From Phytophthora colocasiae (taxonomy: Eukaryota; Oomycota; Peronosporomycetes; Peronosporales; Peronosporaceae), in the NCBI GenBank assembly GCA_018806915.1, contig JAGKQI010000086.1:558001-622000 (forward strand): a stretch of 64,000 nt of DNA. Direction: 5' to 3'. This document shows, in pieces, positions 39,402 to 50,056 of the stretch; position 1 is the stretch's first letter, and each line of letters opens with the position of its first letter. Below the pieces are notes generated by a model. The model was not told the origin of the DNA. It saw only the letters and a list, made by a program, of their open reading frames with translations, and made no database searches. A program made the position numbers and the translations under genes.

Positions 39402-41470
39402 TGGTGAGAAGCGGGTGTCGACCGAGTGGTCGACCTCGAGCCCTTCGGGCGCCCCCGATCTTCGCGATCAAAAGCGTCCACGACGTCAGGGCAGTCCTGC
39501 CTCAGGGACCCTTCAAACTCCCACGAGTTTTGGGAATGAGGATATCCACGCCACTTCACCAGATACTGGTTTTGACTACGGTGGCGACGCCGCGCCATCA
39601 GGCGCTCCACGTGGTAGTGGGGAGTCCCCTGCTCATCGAGCAACGGCGGAGGAGGCCGATTCGCTGCGGAACGCCGTACTCGATGAGTGTGACGAGCGCT
39701 ATTTGTCGCATCGCGCCTGGTACCAACTCGATCACTCGATCGGTACTCTCCGGAGTCAGACTCCAGTCCCTTCAAGGGAACGTCGAGAGTGTTTGGCATT
39801 CGCATGCCCGTCTCGCTCATGACATGGAGGAGATTGAAAGCCGGATGAAGCTTGGCTCGAAGGTCCTCAGTCCCTGACTGCTCGCCTGCACCAGCAGGAG
39901 CTTCAGCTCGCTGAGTTGCGAGGTCAGGTGACGTTGCTGCTGCAGATGACGCAGCCTGGGCACGTGTCGTCGGTGCCAGCGCCTCCGCGCTCACCCCGCG
40001 GGGTCCCGATATGGCTTAAGCAAGCCGACGTAGAACACCGGGTGTGTTCGCATCCGCTTTGGCAAGTCAAGCGTGTATGCCAGGCCCTTCTTGGCCACGA
40101 CCGTAAATGGTCCGATGAAACGCGGACGCAATTTCGTCTTAAAGACATTTGACACTGCATGTGTAGGTAGGTTCTTAGCGTTTAATAAAACCTGGTCACC
40201 GACCTTAAATTCCCATACATTGCTTCTACCTTTTGTATCCGCTTGTTCCTTCTGAACGTCTTGGCTTTCAGCCATCCCGTCACGTACACGGCGTAATACG
40301 CTCAATCTCACCGAGAGGAAGTCATCGACTTGTTTACGCACAGCAGAAGGGCTGATATCAGCAAGCTCGGAGTCGAGCGACGGCACAGCCTCTCCCCCAC
40401 CAAGCCCAAGGCTACCGCGTGGCGGAGTGAGCGGAACGCGCGGGTGCGCAAGGCCGTTCACGTAGAACGGGGTGAAGCCTGTCGAGGCATGCACCGCATT
40501 GTTCATGGAGAACTCAACGAGAGGAGCATAGCGCTCCAACGCTTCGGCGTTTCAGCGCATACGCTGCGGAGGATGTCCTCCAGAACGCGGTTCACGCGTT
40601 CGGTCTGACCGTCGGTCTGCGGATGGTCCGCCGTGGACATGTCCAGTCGAGTGCCCAGCACCTTGAAGACGGACGTCCAGAAGTGACCCGTGAAACGGGG
40701 ATCTCGATCCGAGACAATGGTCTCAGGCAGCCCATGCTGGCGGAAGACCCGATCGATGAAGATCGTCGCTGTACCAGCACCATCGACGGTGTCCGGCACA
40801 GCCGCCATAGATGAGCCATCTTGCTCAGACGGTCAACAAAGACCACCACGCCCGTGTTGCCTGCCGAGTCCTTCGGCAGGCCAAACACAAAGTCCATACT
40901 TATGGACTGCCAACACCCAGAGGGTACAGGTAAGCTCGCCAGAGGCGCAGCCGCATGCGGCGAGGGTTTAACCCGCTGACACGTCTCGCACGTGCGCACA
41001 TATGTGCTGACCCACTTGTACATCTTCGGCCACCAGTACATGGAGCTCACCGAGCCGTACGTCTTCTCGCGACCGAGGTGGCCGCCTGTGGGTGTGTCGT
41101 GAGCCTCATAGAGGATACGGTACTTCAGATCCTCATCGTGAGGAACTACCACTCTTGGTGGGTCATCCTGACCCGTGCTGTAGTACAGCAGACCGCCTTC
41201 CAGGCTGTAGCGTTGGAGTCTCGCCTTTAGGCGTCGTGACAGAGTCACCTTTGAGTCTTTAAACTCATCGCTCCCCAGAGCTTGGAGCAACGCGACACAA
41301 GAGTCGTCCTGAGCGTACGCTGCTCGAACCATGTCCGTCACGGACGACGTCACCGAGGTGACATGAGATAACTCATAGTCCGGGCGACGTGATAACGCGT
41401 CAGCGAGGACGTTCTGCCTGCCAGGCTTGTACTTCACCTCGAAGTTATACTCCGCAAGAAGGAGAGCCAT
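39398..41470 (-). pseudogene. Integrase and chromodomain of element B (frameshifted)
   Basis: Read leftward from 41470: the end of RNase H (ADALSRR), then the integrase zinc finger (DTPTGGHLGREKTYGSV...CETCQRVKP) and catalytic core (SMDFVFGLPKD), a frameshift near 40800, RFTGHFWTSVFKVLG and HPQTDGQTERVNR at 40503-40808, then another frame with the C-terminal integrase part (39991-40539). The last frame ends in a chromodomain: YHVERLMARRRHRSQNQYLVKW at about 39590-39530. At least three frameshifts are present. Chromodomains direct integration to marked chromatin in chromoviruses. Confidence 0.8.
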
Positions 41471-44066
41471 CGGGCCATCCTCTGCGAGAGGTGAGGCGAC
41501 TGCGTCGCTGTGCGTAGTGACGCATGATCCGTGTAGATCACAAACGGCTTGGAGCCGAGCAGGTGAACCCTGAATTTGACGAGAGCGTACTTCATCGCAA
41601 GTAGCTCCTTGTCATGAACTGGATAGTTCTTCTCAGCAGCCTTGAGCTGTCGCGACTCAAACGCAATGACGCGTTCGCGCCCTTCGGCGTCCGCTTGTAG
41701 CAAAGCACTGCCGATGGCAAAGTCCGAGGCGTCGCAGACGACAATAAACGGACGAGCGGGGTCTGGCAGCGCCAGTATCGGTGCCTGAAGCAGGCTATCC
41801 TTGATACAAGTGAACGCATTCTCGTGCTCGGCACGCCATACCCACTCGGCATCCTTCTTAAGGAGATCCGTCAGTGGCCGAGCCAACTCAGCGTAGTTCT
41901 CGCTGTACTTGTGCAAGTAGTTGGCCAAACCCAGCCACTTACGCAAGTCCTTCTGGTTCAAGGAACCGGCAATCCACAATGGCCTTGACCTTTGCTGGAT
42001 CAGCACGAAGGCCATGCTTCCCAATGAAGCACCCTAGGAAGGGGATTTCTTCCGCGCCAAAGACGCACTTGTCTGCGTTGGCGTACAGCTTGTTCGTGCG
42101 CATGCACTCGAGCACAGCTCTCACGTGTTCCACGTGCACCTCAACGTCAGTCTTGCCGTGTTCGGCCTGACTGTGGACGAACACGTCGTCAAAGTACGTT
42201 TGTGCGAATGCCCGTAGGGGCCTGAACAGCTGCGTCACTAGACGATTGAACGTTGCGGGCGCGTTCGAGAGCCCTTGGGCATGACGAGCCACTCCCAGAG
42301 CATACCGCTCGGGGTGCTCACCGCTGTAAGCGGAATATCACTGGCTCGCATGAGCAGCTGATAGTACCCATCGACTAAGTCGAGTGCACTGTACATGGTG
42401 CAACCCACCATGTTGTTCTGAAGAACATCCTTCCTAGGAATCGGCGTCTGCGCCGGAGATCGTGGCAGTGTTGAGCTTGTTAAAAGCGTGAACGATACGC
42501 CACTTGCCATTCGGCTTTCTGACACAGAACGTTGGCGCGGAATGCGGAGACTTGCTCTCGCGCACGAGACCCGCCGCGTGCTTCGCACGGAAGAAGGCGT
42601 CAATGACGTCGCATTGCTCTTTAGGAAGAGGCCACTGTCGGGTCACGCAGTACTTAGTTCCGGGAACTAAGTCGATCTCATGACGAACGCCTCGGTCGGG
42701 AGGCAGGCCACTCGGTGGTTCCTTCGAGACAACGTCTCCATATTCCTTCAGCAAGGAGTGGAAGGGATCCGAGGGATTCTTGAGGATCTCCGATCCACTC
42801 CTGGCGTTCAACGCCTTCTTGACTTCGGCCAAGACGGACTCGTCAACAAGGGACGACGAGTTTAACTCCTCCTCAGGTCGAACGATGACCACCTCGGCGA
42901 ATTCGCCAGCCTTCAAGGCATCGCCAAAGTCGGCGAAGGACATCTCTTCTAGTTCAAGGAGCTTGTCAACACTTGGCAAGTCGTCCAGCAGGACACTGCC
43001 TTCGGCACTACCGCCCACTCCATCAACCAGAGTGTATAGCTGCCCACAGCCCTCCGGTGCGTCGGCGCTTGACGTCACGGATGACTCAGACGCAGAGCGT
43101 CTCGCCCGAAGGGCCTTACGACGTCTTCGCCTGGCCGAAGATCGTCTACTCGACGGAGTACGTGCCGTCGCACAAGTTTCGGCCTCTCGGCCCAGTGTCA
43201 GGGACACTCAGCGATCCACTCGGTCGACGACCGATGTCGCTCAGCGGAGTACGTGCCGCTGCACAATCAATGACCGTAACAGGTCCAGTGTCAGAGACAC
43301 TCAGCGATCGACTTGGTCACGACCAGTATCACTCGACGGAGTACGTGCCGCCCCACAGTTCACGGCCTGGTAAGGCCCGATGCCATCGGCATCCAGTGAC
43401 AGTCCATGACCGGCGTCACTCGGGTTACGTGAGCTTTGCCCACACGTTGACTCACTGCCAACCAGCGCTATGCGCTCCAACAGAACTGCGATCCTCGCAC
43501 TCGGTGCTGTCCACTAACTCGGACACACCGACTTCCAGCATCATTGCCGACTCGGCTCGATGCTCGCGCCAATAGCGCTTCTGCTTCCTAGCAGAGGTGG
43601 GTTCATGACTCGCCAAAGCTCCACTAGGAGAGAAGTGCGTAGCACCTAAGGTCTTCGACCTCCAGTCGATCCATGGCTCGTGGCGCTCCAGCCACGCCAT
43701 ACCAAGGATGAGGTCGTACCTCGAATCCAGGTCAAGGACCAAGCGGCGTTCTACGCTATCGAAGTCCAGGAACTTCAGCCGTAGGTCCATGGGGACCTTG
43801 GCCACAGTGACACGGACGCCCGTCGCTAGACGGACAGTGACGGTGTCACCTCTTCGCGCTCGAAGCGCCTCAGCATATTGCTGACTACCCTCAACGGTGG
43901 AGCGTCTGACGTAGTTGCCAGACGCTCCTGAATCGATCAACACGATCCACGGCTTCTCGAAGCCCTTCACGTCCACATGGACGACCAGCAAGCCCTGCTT
44001 GCTCATACGTTCCGTGTTCAAGAGCACGGAGCTCTTCGGGGCTGAGCCCCAGTGCCTCTCACGCAC
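41434..44066 (-). pseudogene. Protease, reverse transcriptase and RNase H of element B (frameshifted)
   Basis: Protease: frame 43452-44066 with IVLIDSGASGNYV and DLILGMAWL. RT: frames 42434-43207 (PHSAPTFCVRKPNGKWRIV), 42238-42603 and 41939-42292 (active site YFDDVFVHS). RNase H: frame 41434-42024 with complete catalytic pattern (CDASDFAIG, HDKELLAMKYAL, YTDHASLR). Each junction needs a frameshift, so the copy is not autonomous even though its LTRs are almost identical. Confidence 0.8.
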
Positions 44067-44104
44067 TGCAGAACTCAGTTCTTCCCCAGTAGACCGCCCC
44101 GCGT

Positions 44105-45081
44105 CTACTGGGAGCCGTCGTTTCCCTGGGCAGAGCCCAAAGCGGGACCCGCGACAGGGTTGCGGCCATTCTGGCCGGCGCGCTCTTTGCGCAGAGGGCA
44201 GTTGGGCCTCAGGTGTGTGGGACTACCACACGTGTAGCACCGACGAGTGCTCATACGCTGCACCGCAGCTCGTAGCTCGGCTACTTCATCTTCAGCATAG
44301 CTGAGGTCCATGGGTTCGGGTCCCCGGACCCTGTGCTATTAGCACCGACCCTCGACAACTTAAAGTTGTGTTCAGCATTCAATGCCACGCTAACAGCGTC
44401 CTCGAAGGTGCGAGGATTCTGACGGAATGCCTCCGTCCTGGCCACGCCAGCTCTCAGACCTTCCATGAAGATAGTCACAGTGACCACCTCAGGTAGAGGA
44501 TCGGCAGCCATGCCGGCAATGAGCGTGCGCAGCTCTTGGACATAGTCCACCAGGTCCTTCTTGCCCTGTCGGCAAGCGAGGAAGCGTGACCGCACGCGAT
44601 ACGCCTGGTTAGGTGGAGCAAATACTTGCGTAAGTTTGGCCTTAAGCTCACCCCAGAGTGGGGAAGGCCATTTCTACCGACGTCCCAGACGTCAAGGCCC
44701 ATTCTCGTGCTCGACCTTCGAGCTTAGAGATGGCGAACGCCACGCGTTGGCCTTCCAACTGGAGCATAGCGGCCCCCATGGCCATCTCGACCTCTCGGGT
44801 CCACAATAGGAGGTTCTCTCCTTCGTGCCCGTGAAAGGTCTTCACGCTGAGCGTGACGGGCTTAGCTCTCGGAGCGGGATTAACTCCTTTTACATTCCGC
44901 TGAATGTGCTCAACGAGAGCGTTCTCGTACGAGGCAAATGCCTCAGGCGCGCGTTGACGGCCTCCGGCCCTTGAGACGCAAGGTGCGCCATACCTTCAGG
45001 GCCCAGCAAGGACGTAAGCTTGTTAAGCGTGTCCCGCTGACTCGGAGTCAAGTGAGCGTATGCTTCTGGCTCCATTCTCAC
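44105..45081 (-). pseudogene. Gag of element B (frameshifted)
   Basis: Pieces in order on the minus strand: MRMEPEAYAHLTPSQRDTLN (start 45081), [20 protein letters not shown] (44648-44845), RSRFLACRQGKKDLVDYVQE (44281-44595), and a CCHC zinc knuckle CYTCGSPTHLRPNC (44105-44311). The capsid pattern (W-x2-E, then a YVQEL helix) is typical of chromovirus gag. Several frameshifts separate the pieces. Confidence 0.75.
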
Positions 45082-45115
45082 AGAGAAACAGTCTTCAACT
45101 CAGGAGTTGGATTGA

Positions 45116-45130
45116 CTACAAGTGCTACCA
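45116..45130 (-). promoter_or_regulatory. tRNA primer-binding site of element B
   Basis: Minus strand TGGTAGCACTTGTAG begins two bases after the 5' LTR. It starts TGG, as expected for pairing with a tRNA CCA end. Which tRNA is not determined. Confidence 0.65.
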
Positions 45131-45132
45131 GA

Positions 45133-45544
45133 TGCAGCGGGGCTGCGTAGGTGTGCACGGCACAGAGGAAGTTGGGTTGACTCGTAGAGTCCTGCTTGCA
45201 AGGCACTAGCCTTCGGTTCTATACAAGAACCAAGTAGTCCACTAAATACTGGACTCTCACAATCAGTGTCCCTATAATAAAGGAACTAACACTAATTATG
45301 TAAAATGCAAACTGATTTTTATTTATTTTATTGCCCTAATCCTGAATGTAACGGATTTAGTATCTAACATACTAAATCCTAATCAAATGTAATGTGTGGC
45401 TCTGAGCTAACAGCCAGCAACTGGCTACATATGTGACGTGTGAGAAACACTATGTGTTGTACACGGATCTGTGACTTGTGACCTGGATGGTGTATACCAC
45501 ACCTATTGTAGCCAAGGCGCGCAGCGCCGTGTAACCCCGTTACA
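45133..45544 (-). repeat. 5' LTR of gypsy element B
   Basis: 412 bp, near-identical partner of 37664-38075. On the minus strand this is the upstream LTR and should hold the element's promoter. Confidence 0.92.
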
Positions 45545-46418
45545 CTGGAGGTATAAGATCCAGCGACACTACCAACTGGCCAGGGCTGAGGTGAATGACC
45601 GCCTGAAGCAGGCGATCTCGGATCGTGCCGACCGGCAGAACGAGATGGCGACGCAGCACCCCATCGAGGCCGGATCCCAAGTGTGGCTGTTCTTAGACAG
45701 AGTGAAGGAGGGATACGCCAAGAAACTGGCTCACCTGTGGCATGGACCGTTCCGTGCGGCGGAAATGACGAACGAGTATGCAGCCCGCCTGGAGATCGCC
45801 GGTACTGACTACCAGTTGTTCCCGGTGGTGCACATCTCCAAGTTGAAGCCAGTCAAGACATTTCCGGATCGACCGAAGATCCAGTTGACGGTGGACGAGA
45901 CGGATCGTCTAGATTTTGACGAAGCCTTATTACCAGAAGACAGCTGGGATCGGGATCTGGAAGACGGCGAGTTCGAGGTTGAACAGATCGTGGATGTCAG
46001 GACGGGACGACCCACGCGATATGGCCGGATCCGGCGAGAATTCCAAGTTTTCTGGAAAGGGTACGAGGATCCTACCTGGGTAGATGAAGCAGATCTGAAC
46101 TGCGGCGCGTTACTGCATGAATTCCTCCAAGAACGAAGCAAAAGAACCGGTTCCAAGCGATGCAGTCGCTTTACGAAGAAGAGTAGGCGACGGGGTAGAT
46201 CTTCACTGGTGAGGGCGCTCGTCAGTGTGGAGAAGAGAAGACTGGCAGTTTACTGCGAGTGGACGCGATGTATGTTTGTATATGAAGAAAAGAAGACCGA
46301 TTTCTGGAGAGGGCTGGAAAGCAGGATCAGAACCTACGCTCGGATCCCGTCTAGAGCTCGACTTTGGGACGAATTTTCTACCTGGATCCTCGGGGCTCAT
46401 AATGGGATATGTCTCTGA
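45545..46418 (+). pseudogene. Pol of element A, C-terminal part (integrase end and chromodomain)
   Basis: This continues the integrase frame after element B. With one CTGGA kept, the codons on both sides stay in phase. It contains the integrase C-terminal (GPY/F-like) segment (AHLWHGPFRAAEMTNEYAAR, VVHISKLKPV) and a chromodomain (RREFQVFWKGYEDPTWVDEA, about 46030-46100). It ends at a stop at 46418. The ATG-led frame from 45471 is an artefact because it starts inside the LTR. Confidence 0.8.
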
Positions 46419-46795
46419 GTTGGATCTACGGATCCCGAGGCTGGATCCTCGGATCCTCGAAGCGGATCCATTTTGGAAGTTGGATCTCCGGATCCCGAGG
46501 CCGGATCCTCGATTTTGGAAGTTGGATCTCCGGATCCCGAGGCCGGACCCTCGGATCCTCGATTTTGGAAGTTGGATCTCGAAATGCGTCTTAGCAAAAC
46601 TGAAGATGGGGACATGGAGGTTGAGCCGCAGAGCGATCCTGACCGAAGAACACCGTGGCGTACGCGGAGGAACTGGTGTCGGCAGACCGATCCATTTGCA
46701 GAGGTCGCGATTTGAGGAATGACGAGCCAAATTGGAATTTTGTATGGGAACGACGTGATGCCGTTGTGCGGCAACAACCTCGTCCCAGGGGCGAT
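46419..46795 (+). other. 3' untranslated region of element A with ~41-bp repeats
   Basis: Non-coding sequence between pol and the 3' LTR. About 2.5-3 copies of TTGGAAGTTGGATCTCCGGATCCCGAGGCCGGA-type units lie at 46469-46580, again rich in GATCC. The polypurine tract is weak (CCCAGGGGCGAT just before the LTR). Confidence 0.6.
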
Positions 46796-48559
46796 TGTGG
46801 TGAAGTGGATTCAAATCAAGCCGGACAGGACGCAGAACGACCACGATGATGGGTGACGTGCGACAGTGGTGCTACGATAAGGACAGATCCCTGGAACTGG
46901 TACCTACTCTAGGGCGGACCCTAAGTTAGGATCCACTTGGCCTGGCTGACTTAAGTTCGGATCCCACAGTCCTAAGTGCGGATCCTTCAGACCCAAGATC
47001 CTCGGATCCGGACGTCGAGATCCAGATTCAAGATCCTCGGCTCCCGAAGCCGGATCCCCAAGATCCGAGATCCTCGGATCCTGAAGCCGGATCCCCACGA
47101 TCCAGATGCCAGAGATCCAGATCCAAGATCCTCGGATCCTGAAGCCGGATCCCCAAGATCCAAGATCCAGAGATCCAGATCCAAGATCCTCGGATCCTGA
47201 AGCCGGATCCCCAAGATCCAAGATCCAGAGATCCAGATCCAAGATCCCCAAGATCCAAGATCCTCGGATCCAAATGCCAGAGATCCAGATCCAAGATCCT
47301 CGGATCCTGAAGCCGGATCCCTAAGATCCAAGATCCAGAGATCCAGATCCAAGATCCCCACATCCAGATGCCAGAGATCCAGATCCAAGATCCTCGGATC
47401 CTGAAGCCGGATCCCCAAGATCCAAGATCCAGAGATCCAGATCTAAGACCCTCGGATCCAGATGGCAGAGATCCAGATCCAAGATCCTCGGATCCTGAAG
47501 CCGGATCCCCAAGATCCAAGATCCAGAGATCCAGATCCAAGATCCCCAAGATCCAAGATCCTCGGATCCAGATGCCAGAGATCCAGATCCAAGATCCTCG
47601 GATCCTGAAGCCGGATCCCCAAGATCCAAGATCCAGAGATCCAGATCCAAGATCCTCAAGATCCAAGATCCTCGGATCCAGATGCCAGAGATCCAGATCC
47701 AAGATCCTCGGATCCTGAAGCCGGATCTCCAAGATCCAGAGATCCAGATCCAAGATCCCCAAGATCCAAGATCCAGAGATCCTGAAGCCGGATCCTCGGA
47801 TCCCGAAGCTAGATCCTCGGATCCAAACCCGGATCCTCAAGGTTTATGACATCAACGTGGTGAAGCAGTTGGAAGAGAGCCAGCATGATCTAAGATAGAG
47901 ATTTGCGATGGGAAAGATAGGGTACAGGATGAGAAACTGGATAGCCATAAATCAGAGAGTCGAATTTACCTTCTAGTGCGCAAGTGGTTTCCTTCAGGAC
48001 CTAAGACAAGGGAAGAGGATAGTGTATTGGCCTCCCCTTAGTCTTCCTGCAAGTTTCTTCGCCTACCTAGCTACAGCTAAGACCGGATCCCTGATTTGGC
48101 CGGCTTACCTTACGCTAGTGAAGACCCCGGATCCAACGGTGTTGATTGCTTAACCGCAGGATCCCTCGACCTCTCAACACCCTCAAGACCAACCGCTACA
48201 GGAGGCGGCAAGCAAGACAGTAAAGGAAAGGAAAAGGAACCCCACAGCCACCAAGGCAACCCCGGATCTAAGGATCCACAAGATCTTCGAGTCCAAGACC
48301 AAGATCCCCCCAACCAGGACCTGTGTGCAGGAATACCCACGCAAGTCCAACCTCCCAAGTCCCCGCCAAGGACGTTCAAGCCCTCACGCCTGTGTACAGT
48401 CTCCCGTTCCTGAGAGAGCAGATCCCGCCCACTGACGGGTACACAAGGTGAGCCTCAGCAACCCCACGGTTATCGGAGTACCCCCTCCGTTAGTCAGTGT
48501 CTGGGCGCCGTGTGTGAACGTTGGATCCCTGCTCATTCCAGCGGATCCACTACACCACA
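46796..48559 (+). repeat. 3' LTR of gypsy element A
   Basis: 1764 bp, matching 27629-29427, with a GATCC array at 46997-47843 that is about 35 bp shorter. It ends in CCACA, followed by the CTCT target duplication. Confidence 0.9.
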
Positions 48560-49450
48560 CTCTCGTACTCAACAGGAGCCACAGGCACACCCAACGCTTC
48601 GCCATTTTCATCAGCATCTTCGTCTTCATCATCTTCCTCACCGGCAGCACACAAATTTATATCGTCTGGGGCAACAGGGCCAAACAGGCGCTCCGACCGC
48701 AGTGCCTCCATGAAGTGGTCTGTGTCAAAGATGTCAATATCACCCTCACCACCTTCGTCACTCATCATCTCTTCGTCTTCATCTGGAACCTCAGTGATCT
48801 CGTTTGCCTGCGCAACATGTTCTGTACATTACCGATTAGCCAATTCTGTATCAACCGGAATACATTATTCTGTACCAAACGGAATAACAAATTCTGCGCC
48901 TTCTCACCTGACTGAGTTCTGATCCCCGCGGAAGCAGGCACAGCTTCCAGTGATGCCGATTCAGGGGGAGCTGGTACTAGCCGCCCTTGGTGCTGAGATG
49001 GTCTTATCGCGGCTTGCGACTGATCTACAGTGACTGGCTGTGTTGGGTTGACGACAGTAGATGAAGCAGCAACAGGTAGTTCGAGTTCTAGGAGTCCTGA
49101 GCGCATTGCAAACGCTACTAGCTCATTCTCTCCTAAACAGCACGTATACATTAGATCAGTGAGCTTCTAGACGGCACATAATAAAACGTACCAACGAAGT
49201 GGCTTTCGCCCCGTTTGGAAGCGTCAAGTCGTCCGGTTACTCCAGGTTTCACATACGTGAAGTCCACGCTCAGGTCCCTCGGCTTCCTCGCCTTCCACCC
49301 TGCCTTTGACAGCCTACGCCAGAGCGCCTTGAACATCTTCGCGTCGGGTACGTCCATCTTAGAGATGCTGTCTCGCAGGCGGGAAAATCTTGAATGGCTG
49401 AGGTCGAATTGGGGGGAGATTAGTTGCGAAACGTGAGCTCCAAATAGCAT
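48560..49450 (-). pseudogene. piggyBac transposase, 5' exons
   Basis: Exon 1 starts at ATG 49450 and encodes an N-terminal DNA-binding-like region (LWRRLSKAGWKARKP, DFTYVKPGV) found in oomycete piggyBac-like proteins. It splices at GTACGT near 49188 to GAGAATGAG near 49134 (acceptor TTTAG). Exon 2 ends at TCAG/GTGAGA near 48906. Exon 3 resumes after TGTACAG near 48824 with an acidic segment that runs to the element A insertion at 48563. With one copy of CTCT the frame continues at 27628. Splice sites were read by eye. Confidence 0.7.
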
Positions 49451-49664
49451 TATTCAGACCTCTACCGAGCTTATATCGTATTTTCTATACTGCTAAGGAA
49501 ATCCCCGTCTATCTTCCCAGCACAGATCGGGTATGATGAGCTTCCCCAAACCTCCATCTTACAAACCTTCATATGCGAAGAAAACTAGCGCTTCGAAGCT
49601 CTCAGAATATTTTTACTTGCAATAATACTTATTCTGTATAATACAGAATACGGCGTTACATGTG

Positions 49665-49687
49665 TTAACGACACTGAAGAACGTCAT
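49665..49687 (-). pseudogene. RXLR-like secreted protein gene, 5' part (start codon)
   Basis: The ATG at 49687-49685 is followed by six codons and then the piggyBac TTAA. The frame continues into 25140-24921. An initiator box (TTCATTCCC, minus strand, 49698-49706) lies 11 bp upstream of the ATG. This strongly suggests that this is a real gene start rather than chance. Confidence 0.7.
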
Positions 49688-49697
49688 GAGGAGAATA

Positions 49698-49706
49698 GGG
49701 AATGAA
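49698..49706 (-). promoter_or_regulatory. Oomycete initiator of the disrupted secreted-protein gene
   Basis: TTCATTCCC on the minus strand matches YCAYTYY, 11 bp upstream of the ATG at 49687. Confidence 0.55.
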
Positions 49707-50017
49707 CACGGAAGAAAACTCTGCACCCCTCGCGCATCATCGCTCAAATCTCAACATCAGATCATGACTTCCCCTGGTTTAACAGCAGTAAATTAGCAGG
49801 ATTGCTCACTGTTGTCCTATGTTATGGTAGATTGATTCGAAGTTACCCAATACTCTTGGGCAAAACTCCTATCCTCCGTGTTAAACTTAAGAGAACTTTA
49901 GCTTCTTGTCCACAAGAACTATGGGTCTACGGAATCAGTTTGCAGTAGAAATCTGCAATCATCCAGCTCAAACTCCTTCCGCTGATAACGCCAGACTCGT
50001 ATTCGCTCCACAGCTCG

Positions 50018-50026
50018 TTCATTCTC
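50018..50026 (+). promoter_or_regulatory. Oomycete initiator of the lipoxygenase gene
   Basis: TTCATTCTC matches YCAYTYY and is followed by a pyrimidine-rich CCATTTCCCG stretch, 31 bp before the ATG at 50057. Confidence 0.5.
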
Positions 50027-50056
50027 CCATTTCCCGTCTACCACACACTACCAGCC

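Larger units (their letters stand above)
37664..45544 (-). mobile_element. Ty3/gypsy element B (7.9 kb), inserted in pol of element A
   Basis: It has two 412-bp LTRs, a 5-bp target duplication CTGGA, a primer-binding site (TGGTAGCACTTGTAG on the minus strand, two bases inside the 5' LTR) and a polypurine tract (GGTGGGGGAGGG on the minus strand, abutting the 3' LTR). Gag, protease, RT, RNase H, integrase and chromodomain lie on the minus strand, all with frameshifts. A separate open frame lies on the opposite strand between the chromodomain and the 3' LTR. It is chromovirus-like and unrelated in codon and GATC usage to element A. Confidence 0.92.
27629..48559 (+). mobile_element. Ty3/gypsy element A, GATC-rich, inserted in piggyBac
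   Basis: It has long LTRs (about 1.8 kb), gag, and a pol with protease, RT, two RNase H domains, integrase and chromodomain, all on the plus strand. The target duplication is CTCT, and the piggyBac coding frame is continuous across it. The primer-binding site probably begins with TGG at 29429, directly after the LTR. The internal region is interrupted by element B at 37664-45544. GATC occurs far more often than chance throughout, in coding as well as LTR sequence. Confidence 0.88.
25141..49668 (-). mobile_element. piggyBac-type DNA transposon carrying nested gypsy elements
   Basis: TTAA occurs at both ends (25141-25144 and 49665-49668). The termini are inverted: left CCCTTGTAACGCCG and right, on the minus strand, CACATGTAACGCCG. 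Each is followed within a few bases by the palindrome TATTCTGTATAATACAGAAT. Between them lies a transposase gene on the minus strand, interrupted by element A. Without the nested DNA the element is about 3.6 kb. TTAA specificity, DDD motifs and the cysteine-rich tail all fit piggyBac. Confidence 0.85.
49688..50056. other. Divergent promoter region between the split effector and lipoxygenase
   Basis: It holds no gene. Inr-like boxes face outward at both ends: TTCATTCCC on the minus strand (49698-49706) and TTCATTCTC on the plus strand (50018-50026). Confidence 0.5.

Noticed and set aside
39415..39822. 135-codon plus-strand ORF opposite the element B chromodomain
   Set aside because: The minus strand encodes a recognisable chromodomain here, so this is probably a shadow.
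45471..45544. ATG-led start of the 315-codon ORF
   Set aside because: The start lies in the LTR of element B; the same start opens an unrelated frame at 38002. Only the part after 45544 belongs to pol of element A.
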